Notes under the pieces: generated by a model | Database searches by the model: none | Told to the model about the DNA's origin: nothing | What the model saw: only the letters and a program-made list of their open reading frames with translations | Assembly (NCBI GenBank): GCA_910589415.1 | Contig: OU342634.1 | Location: 41,656,723-41,720,722, forward strand | Length of the DNA: 64,000 nucleotides | From: Malachius bipustulatus | Lineage: Eukaryota > Arthropoda > Insecta > Coleoptera > Melyridae | Direction: 5' to 3' | Program-made: the position numbers and the translations under genes | Shown here: positions 56,470 through 64,000 of the stretch, one piece after another | Layout: each line of letters opens with the position of its first letter | Numbering within the stretch: the first letter of the stretch is position 1

Positions 56470-57569
56470 GTGAGTACCTTCTTGAAAAATTATACAAAAT
56501 ACTTATTATAAGCCTGATTTTTTAAAATATTAAATAAAAGCACACTCTCCATACATAATATTTTTATATGGCATGTCTACAGAATTCTTAGAATTACCTG
56601 CATGTAACTAAGCAAGGAATAACTAAAATGAAAATATATTATATTGACTATCAAAAACATTGATACGAGTAGATATAGTATTTTGCTCATTTTCTTGATT
56701 CTGTGAACATACTGTATGAACAAATAATTATCAACAATAAACAATTGCAATTCCACAAATTTAAATAATATCCGGGATAAACAAACGCCTTGACATAATG
56801 TCTTCTCAACCATGGCTTATAGTATATTTAGGTACTTCCATCGCTACTATCACATTCTTCATATTTATGTTTTTATAATTTGACCATTCTTAGATTGACA
56901 TTAAGTATAAAATTTTATATTGGAGCTTCTTCTTAATTTTCCGCGTAAGCAAGTACCTAACTTTTGAAATTATTGTCAATTTTTACAATAGTTGATAATT
57001 TACAACATTTATATTTTTATGAGTTTTTTTTTTCGAGTACTTAATTGCGTTAATAATAATTACGTTTTGATAATTGAGTAATGTTAATAGATAAAAATTG
57101 CTTCTATAAAATATATCATTGCGCAAAGTTGTGGTTATTTAACATTTTAAGCTATTGAATTATTAAAAGTTCTCATTTCTAACACTATTATTATTATTAG
57201 TACAGGGCGTGTAATATATTATCATTCTATGTATGGGTGTCTCGTTATTTACAGAGCTACTACAGGTTACTAAGTTAAATAATTAGAGAAACTTTGCGCT
57301 CTTTAGAGGTCACAAAAGTGATGCTTCAAAATTCAAAAATGTTTCAACATTTTATGGAAAATAAAAATAGAACTCTTTTGAAATTATGAAAGCAGAATTT
57401 TGGTGCCCTCTATAAAACGCCACTTTTAATCAAGAATGGAACTCTTCAAAAAACAAAGATATACCCATTCAAAAAGAATGTATGACTCACCCTGAATACA
57501 GTGTGACTACGTAAGTTTGTAGTCATAGGGATAACTTTTTTATTATCTATAAAAACACGAATCTTGCCA
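56470..57569 (+). other. Intron after signal exon 2, nothing recognised
   Basis: AT-rich, no supported exon or repeat. Confidence 0.5.
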
Positions 57570-58660
57570 AATAGTATGTGACGAACTCCGGCTTCTTGGG
57601 AAACTTTACGGTCTCGGTCACGTCGGTGTTGCCACGGGTTACTCGAGCGCCAGCTTTTTTTCTGGAGGTGTGCTCCCCCGGGGAATTCTTCTCGCTAATT
57701 TTATTCCCAATTACCTGAGGTCATCACATGGATTGATACGTTTATCGTATCCTTGTCCCTTGGGCAGCTCAATGGAGAATAGAGGAAAGCCAGGGCTCGG
57801 TTGAAGTTATTGCCAGTGAAATTGTGTTCGGGAGAGCGGTCTTTAGGCGCCTCCTCGAAGAATGCCGGCCTCTCCTTAAGAGCGAAGCTGTAAGCGAGTT
57901 GACGCGGGATCGGTGCTGGTGCTGGTGCTGGTGCTGGTAGCGGCGGGTTGCTGTACCTACCTACTTATTTATGCCGGCGGCCTGGGCGCTCTGCGTGACG
58001 GGCGGTTGGAGGAGGCAAATACACGGTACTGGTGCTGGTGCTAGTGCTAACGGTAGGCACAGATGAACGAGGCTTATATTTTATGCAATAGCTCGGGAAT
58101 CTCAGAATACGGGATGAAAAACGGCAATGAAATTCTATAAGAAGGAAACTAAAATTTAAGATTTATTAAACCAAATTACCTGGGCGGGGGTGACTCTATG
58201 TTCTGAGGGGCTGTAGTGAGAAATTAAACCTTTACCAGGAATGAACGGATATGTGAGAGTGGGCCAGATTAACATACAAAATTATGAGCGGCCTAACGGA
58301 ACTGGTTAAACTAAAATGATATTTGAATTCGAGGTGGAGAATGCCTACAAGTTAGATACGGTTACTTAACTATTCGGACTACGGTTCGGGAGCGTGGTGT
58401 GAGTCTAGGAGAGCTGACTATGAAGGAAATATTCTTGGTACGGGTAAATCCTCAGCTTCCCAGTCATAGGGGAAACCGCTTTTACTGCTTGTCCTACGTC
58501 TAGAAGTATACTAGCGTGCCTTTTATGACCTTCGAGTACGGCGATGGGCATCGAGAGTGATCGGGAAGCGAGTATGAGCGGGGCTAGGATATACGTAAAT
58601 CAAATGGGTACCTACCTAGGTATCGGTTGACTGGCTCGAAACAAACTCTAAATCACTTGG
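57570..58660. other. GC-richer insert of unknown origin
   Basis: The composition changes sharply from the AT-rich surroundings. It contains GCTGGTGCTGGTGCTGGTGC near 57915 and a shorter copy near 58030. I found no long ORF, no terminal repeats and no target duplication. It is probably a transposon fragment. Confidence 0.5.
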
Positions 58661-59524
58661 AAACTCTGGAATACTTAAATGCTGTTCTAGTTAAGCTGTA
58701 TAATAACAACCTTTCGTATTTGCAATATTTAACGCGTATTTTATTTTATTAAGCTGATCGGAAATAATTATTATTTGACTTTCATAAAACTGAACCTATT
58801 TATTTTCTATTTATTATTTATTGTAAAATGAAGGCGAAATTACACTACTTACACGACGTAAAGTACCTTTATTTTCGACCATATCAAAAATTGTCATTCA
58901 AAAAAGTTAATCAGAATTACAAACAATTCAAATATGCAGTAACATGCAGTTGCGTAACAAAAAGAAAACAGCATAAAAACTGAAATACTAGGTACTAATA
59001 AAACGTTTCTCTTTAATTGCGTATTTGAATGTTATTTGCAGTGCTGATTAACTTTTTTTTGTAACGTTTTTTGATATTTTCAAAAATAAAGGTACTTAAC
59101 TCTATGGCAATGTTCGTGTTTTTGGACAAACTTCGCATACGACTGCAAAAATTTGATGTATGACTATTTATTTTTAGATTTCAGATGAAATAAAACTTTT
59201 TATGAAGAATAATTTTTTTCCTAAAATGGATAATAAAGAAGTTTTCCATATGAGTCCAGCTTACATTGTATTAGGTATGCACACTGTATGTTTACCTTTC
59301 TACTAAAATTTTAACGCTTTTAAAAATATTTTCGTTTTAAAAATGTCGTTGTAGGTACAGATACTATTATCTAGCGTTCGTTTATTTTAACATCTTACCC
59401 ACAAGTCTCTGATACCTCTGCGATAAGGGCACGCGATTATTAAGGTCTCTGGTGTGAATTAAAAACATTTTACTCACTCCTTTTCTTTTGGATGTTTTAA
59501 TTCGTTTGCAATTTCGGGTACCAG
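58661..59524 (+). other. Intron or spacer, nothing recognised
   Basis: AT-rich without a supported feature. Confidence 0.5.
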
Positions 59525-59817
59525 ATGATAAATTTACGATAATGGGTCTTGCCGAGAAGACACTCAGGCAAAACTATATCCGCAGACTTAAAACAATGAT
59601 AGACATACTCGTTACGAAGATTGTCTTCTGCGTCATTGATGATAAAGTACGTCAATCTATTGAAATGTTGACTAGCATAGAAAAGGACAACCGGTCATGG
59701 TCAGTGGTTACATTTCCGTTCAATTATGTCATTCGGTATAAAAAAAACATGCGAAACGAAAAATTAATAAAGTTTAAATCCAAAATTTTTTATCCTGTTC
59801 TTAAGACAGCTGTTTAG
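59525..59817 (+). CDS. Candidate divergent terminal exon
   Basis: After the acceptor TCGGGTACCAG, a phase-1 frame of about 97 codons ends TAG. It reads DKFTIMGLAEKTLRQNY, then KTMIDILVTKIVFCVIDDKV. It sits where the divergent exon 36270 sits in the first gene: after a signal exon and before the repeat exon. Both have a single Cys and a Lys/Ile-rich helical look, but I cannot show homology to the two-Cys domains. No poly(A) signal is close. It could be a chance frame. Confidence 0.3.
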
Positions 59818-60325
59818 ACCGAATATCATAGAGAAATTAATAAGACCATAACGCATATGACATCATATTGACGTAGTTCAATTGACTTTTTTTGTTTTTT
59901 TTTTTCAGTAAGTGACAAGAAGCATAAAAATCCATTAATTTTTGTATACCGAACTTGCTATTACAAAAATAATATTATGGCGTCCATAAGAAAAACAAAA
60001 GTTGACTCTGAAAACTTTGGGATCAAAGTCGGCTTTGAAAATTTTTGAAGTGTCGAATTGATGGCTTTTGACGAACTATGTTAACCTACCAAAAATAATT
60101 AACTTTCAATAATAAAAAAGATATGCTGAAAACAAGAATTCTCGTTTTTTCAGTCTTTTCGGGATATTTCAGAAACTACTGGGGATATTGTCAATTTTTT
60201 TTTCGCAAAATTTCGCTCAAAAGAGCACAACTTTTCTCTAATTTAACCGACCTCGTATCTTCAATGGTTTAAGATATCCCTGTAGTCGCCCATTAGATAG
60301 TTCTAACCCCTGTATGATTAATATA
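59818..60325. other. Spacer, nothing recognised
   Basis: AT-rich. Confidence 0.5.
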
Positions 60326-61193
60326 GAGGGTGTTGAAAAAGTCCCAGTACCCCCCAATAAATCGTTAAATTTTGAGTTTTGAAAAAATTAAAAAACATGT
60401 CCATTTTATAATTTAATGTATACTTTCTAGTAATGTGCACCCAGAATTCTTTGGCTTAGTACTGACATTGTCTATTTTTTTTAATTTGACATTCCATATT
60501 TTATTTCATTTATAAGTTGTCTAAAAAAAAATAGGAAGAATGGTTTTCACAGTAATTTTTCATTTTGAAAGCATCGGAAACAACTAAAAATATCAAAAAA
60601 CGGCTTAAAAGTCCCTATTTTAATTTTTTATGTAGGTACTATCCTATGATGAAGCTGAAATTTATATACAGGGTGATGTATAGAAATTAATGTATAAAAA
60701 TGTATCACTTACAGCGGTAGTATTATAAAGGCTCATTAAGTTAACTGGCAGATTTCTGTGGCCATTTCTGAAGAAGGTATCGAGTCTAAGTGAAAATTTT
60801 TTAAATTTATCTATTCTTGACATGAAAGTGATTACAAAAATCTTAATAAAAGTCATTTGACGTCGATATTAGCTTCAAAAAGGAGCACAGAAATCTGCCC
60901 GTTAGCCTAATGAGCCTTTATAATATTGGCTGTTAGTAAATCACCATGTAAAAAGTTAAGATAGGAACATGCAACTATTAAAACCGTTCGTACTGGATTT
61001 TCTCGGGAAATATGAAAATACAATAATTTAGAGGGTGGCCTATTAAAAAAAATTTACAATGTCTTCATTACTGAACGAAGGAACATCCTGTATACATTTA
61101 CATCAACAGAAAGTAAATAAAATAAAGTTTTTGAATTTGTGGCGAAACCCTAAATTTTTTGGATTTATTGGAGGGTACCGGGACTTTTTCAAG
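60326..61193. mobile_element. Inverted-repeat element with a nested pair
   Basis: GAGGGTGTTGAAAAAGTCCC and CCCCCCAATAAATC at the left are mirrored by GATTTATTGGAGGG and GGGACTTTTTCAAG at the right. A nested inverted pair (about 60715-60930, AAAGGCTCATTAAGTTAACT against GTTAGCCTAATGAGCCTTT) and TATACAGGGTGATG lie inside. Confidence 0.65.
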
Positions 61194-61268
61194 TTTTTTA
61201 TATAAAAGTAAAGCTACTTAGTAATTCCAATTATTATCTATTCATTATAAATACACATAATTACAAAT

Positions 61269-61472
61269 AAAGATGTACATATTTAAGGTTTATTGGGTTT
61301 TAGGTTCCTTTTAAAAATATCAACGAGAAAACACAAAAATGTTTGACGTTTCGGCTCCGATCAGAGCCTTGTTCACTGATCGGAGCCGAAACGTCAAACA
61401 TTTTTGTGTTTTCTCGTTGATATTTTTAAAAGGAACCTAAAACCCAATAAACCTTAAATAGGTACATCTTTA
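61269..61472. repeat. Near-perfect hairpin palindrome (about 200 bp)
   Basis: Arms of about 95 bases (AAGGTTTATTGGGTTTTAGG to GACGTTTCGGCTCCGATCAG) return as an almost exact complement across a loop of about 14 bases. It is likely a small foldback transposon. It lies about 220 bases upstream of the next exon. Confidence 0.85.
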
Positions 61473-61695
61473 TAACAAGAGAAAAATGGTTCAATAAACA
61501 AACAAATAAAAAAAAACATAATTACAAATATAAATTATTAATTGCTCTTTTAATTATTGTCAATTATGTCTTATCTATTTTGAAAAAAAGATACTAATTT
61601 CTACCTTAAATAAATTTTGAACTAAGTATTATTAAGTACTTACTATAATTTCGAAAACCGTTCCTGTTCTTTAATAAGTACTTATATTATTCTAG

Positions 61696-62024
61696 AGGTA
61701 TGCACTCTGCCTGAAAACCTAGACAAATTAATAGTCAAAATGGACCATTTCTCAAAAAAAGGAGTATACACACTTCACCAAGAGGACTACAACATTTTTG
61801 ACGGGTTACATAGGGGTATTAGCTGGATTCTACAATACATTGATCAACGCAAAAATGCCCTTACTGGCAAAATCGCCCATAAACTAGAGAGCACATTCGT
61901 AAAAGTCGCAGCAATACCACTTCATAGTGTGGCTGCACCAATTCTCAATGGTTACGACCATCTGTTTAAATGCAGTGATAATTTAGATGTTAGCTACGAA
62001 TACAGTAGTAGTGTTGAGTACTAA
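61696..62024 (+). CDS. Terminal exon 5 of the secreted array
   Basis: The acceptor TATTATTCTAG is in phase 1 and gives about 109 codons to TAA. It begins VCTLPENLDKLI and has its second Cys in HLFKCSDN, with 89 residues between them, one more than the others. A Tyr/Ser-rich tail (VSYEYSSSVEY) extends past the second Cys, unlike in its relatives. GKIAHKLEST sits at the position of GKISKGIDGV in exon 63080. No AATAAA is obvious soon after the stop. Confidence 0.75.
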
Positions 62025-62479
62025 TGGAGAAATATTAGTACGACGCATCTTGGCCTTTTTGAGATTTTTGTTAAGAGTATTTTGAAGTAAAAATATCTCG
62101 TTGAGAATCACGTTTAAACTATAATTTTACTGTTAATATACTTCCTTTTGTCTAATTTACCGAAAAATATATCTCAATAACACCTCATAGTTTTTCATTT
62201 CTTCACCACTGTCGTAAGAAATTTACTCAGAGTCTGCTATATGCTTTCATTCTGAATGTCTGACATGGATTTAAAGACCCATAATTAGCAGAAATAGCAG
62301 AAAAATTCGACTTCTATACTACAGTCAACATAAACTATTAGTGATCAGTGTTCAAACATTGTCTACACAAGAATTATCCATCAAAGACCTTCATGCCACA
62401 CAATACAAGTACGTACTACCTCGCACAAATATGTACAAGACCTAAATTCAGTATACCGCTATAACCTTCTGAATTTTAG
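62025..62479 (+). other. Spacer or intron, nothing recognised
   Basis: AT-rich. It ends in the acceptor TTCTGAATTTTAG. Confidence 0.5.
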
Positions 62480-63001
62480 AACGCTCTGCTCTGGTTATTG
62501 TCCATCTAAAGCAACCAAGTTGTAAAATATGTTCCCAAATGTTTGGATTTTCTTCATCTGGCAAAAGAACCCCTGCTTCTGGATCTTCTAGTGGCGGTAG
62601 TATGCCATCTAACAAGCCAGGTGTAAGTATGTCATCTGGGGTAGCTATGTCACCTGGAGGAAGTGAGACACCCGGTGCAGGTACATCGTCTAAAGGAGCT
62701 GGCATGTCATCTAATGGAGCTGGTATGTCATCGAATGGAGCTGGTATGTCATCAAACGTAGCTGGAGCAGGTACGTCCTCAAATGGAGCTGGAACTGGAG
62801 TTGGAGCTGGGGCAGGAGCTGGAGCTGACAAACCTGGTATGTCTCCAGGTAGTATGGGATCAGTGGCTAGTGGAAGCGGTATGACTTCTGGCGGATCTAC
62901 TAGTGGATCTACTAGTGGTTCTGCTAGTGGATCTACTAGTAGTTCAAGTGGATCAGCGGGTGGAGGACAAAGTAGTGGAAGTACTAGCATTGGGGGAGCT
63001 C
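62480..63001 (+). CDS. Gly/Ser-rich repeat exon of the second gene
   Basis: This internal exon of 522 bases (174 codons) is phase 1 at both ends: acceptor CTGAATTTTAG, donor GCTC|GTAAGT. It begins RSALVIVHLKQPSCKICSQ with a Cys-x2-Cys, then Gly/Ser/Ala/Pro/Met-rich sequence with heptapeptides such as MSSNGAG and TSSKGAG, and ends with Thr-Ser-Gly-Ser runs. It corresponds in position and phase to 40414-42192, and the heptapeptide pattern (Met/Lys/Thr-Ser-Ser-x3-Gly) is shared, but it has no His/Tyr block. Confidence 0.75.
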
Positions 63002-63079
63002 GTAAGTAAAATAAAGTTTTTGTTTATCAAGTATGAATCTTATTGAGTACAAAATTCTTGAGATAGGATTCTTTTTCAG

Positions 63080-63369
63080 ACATAAAAGAGATATGTGAGG
63101 TTCCAGCCAAAATATCGGTACTTGTGACTCAGTTAGCTATGATTCCTGAGACTGATATTTTGAAAATTTCTGGTGAAGATTCTGCTCTTGCCAAGTTTGT
63201 CGATAATATCGTAACACTTATTGCAAATGACTTATCTTCCGGTGAAAAGGGAGTCGTGGGGAAGATTTCAAAAGGAATCGATGGTGTAATAAGCCTTGCT
63301 GGAGATCCATTCAAATTAATCTTAACTCCCTTCAAGGATATAGTATATAAAATTCTTCACTGCAGTTAA
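63080..63369 (+). CDS. Terminal exon 6 of the secreted array
   Basis: The acceptor TTCTTTTTCAG is in phase 1 and gives about 96 codons to TAA. It begins IKEICEVPAKISV and ends YKILHCS, with 88 residues between the Cys. It is the closest relative of exon 50243 (shared IPE-x-D-x-LKI and PFKLILTPFKDI). AATAAA is at 63453-63458, 84 bases past the stop. It follows the repeat exon 62480 after an intron of 78 bases. Confidence 0.83.
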
Positions 63370-63715
63370 AGTTTTAAATCCCTTTTTGTTTTATGTAAAC
63401 AAATAAGATTTTAAGCGCACTTCTAATTATTACTTGTATGTTATTTACCGTCAATAAATAATTACAACTTATAAAAACTTTTATGTACCCGAATATATGG
63501 AGGGAATTATAAGAGAACGATCATGTAGGTAAGTAAATTTTCTTGAACGTTCAAATTATTACAATACAATCTCTTATTCGATTGAAGTACTCACAGTATT
63601 AGCGAACCACTGCGATACGATACTTTGCAAAATATTGATTTTCAATGTTTCAGAACATCGCCAGATAAATGTAATTAACAATATTAATTAAATATACGAG
63701 TCTGAAGTTATTATA
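63370..63715. other. 3' flank of exon 6 and 5' flank of the next gene
   Basis: Apart from the poly(A) signal at 63453, nothing is recognised. The promoter of the gene starting at 63716 should lie here, but I see no clear TATA box. Confidence 0.5.
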
Positions 63716-63854
63716 ATGGAAAATAAGTTTTTGCACGAAGTAATTGTGTTTTTAAGGTATATGCTTTTGATGACATGCACGCTAATGCTATCAACTACTC
63801 CAAGAATTTTATCAGACACGGTATCGGTTTCTGGCAACTTCTTTGACATGAAAG
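63716..63854 (+). CDS. Signal-peptide exon 3 (start of a third gene, runs off the window)
   Basis: The 46 codons read MENKFLHEVIVFLRYMLLMT and then CTLMLSTTPRILSD. The hydrophobic core suggests a secretion signal. It ends AAAG|GTATGG in phase 1, like the other two signal exons, so a third member of the array probably continues to the right. Confidence 0.62.
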
Positions 63855-64000
63855 GTATGGCTTGAGGGAAAATTAAATAGCCAAAAACATAAGAGTAGGT
63901 GTACTTATACTTAGTCTTTGATATTACTAATTTACTTATGATGTTCTAAACAAAGTAACAAGTTAATCCTGAATTTGACTGTTAATTTTACATACTTCTA

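Overview
The window looks like nuclear DNA of an insect, possibly a beetle. It is AT-rich, it has genes split by GT-AG introns, and transposon debris fills most of it. Two genes are recognisable by family. One is the 3' part of the phototransduction channel gene trp on the + strand (11 exons, 562-19000; its 5' part lies outside the window). The other is an FMRFamide-type neuropeptide precursor on the - strand (27716-27084). The beetle assignment is an inference from the overall look and is not proven by any single feature.

Layout. 1-19000: trp, whose introns carry several inverted-repeat (foldback) elements, a LINE with open ORF1 and ORF2 (about 8945-13080) and an LTR-like element (16423-18494). 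19001-27083: a transposase relic, a second LTR-like element in the opposite orientation (21071-24677) and a tRNA-derived SINE. 27084-27716: the FMRFamide gene. 28866-30535: a broken LINE. 31406-33700: foldback elements and a TATA-bearing promoter.

33715 to the right edge: the most interesting part. It is an array of exons for a secreted protein family that I do not recognise. There are three kinds of exon, and every junction is phase 1. Signal-peptide exons lie at 33715, 56376 and 63716. Gly/Ser-rich repeat exons lie at 40414-42192 and 62480-63001. Terminal exons, each coding a domain of about 95 residues, lie at 42992, 43688, 44397, 50243, 61696 and 63080, with two divergent candidates at 36270 and 59525. 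Each of the six clear terminal domains has one Cys near its start and one near its end, with exactly 88 residues between them in five domains and 89 in the sixth, although overall sequence similarity is low. Because all phases match, any signal exon can join any repeat or terminal exon in frame. The locus could therefore be alternatively spliced, or a set of tandem paralogues that share modules. Transposons have inflated the gaps: a 2.8-kb LINE with an 11-bp target duplication and several palindromic elements sit between terminal exons.

How the genes relate: trp (vision), FMRFamide (peptide signalling) and the secreted array appear functionally unrelated neighbours. Nothing in the sequence suggests a shared pathway. 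No rRNA, functional tRNA or CRISPR was seen.
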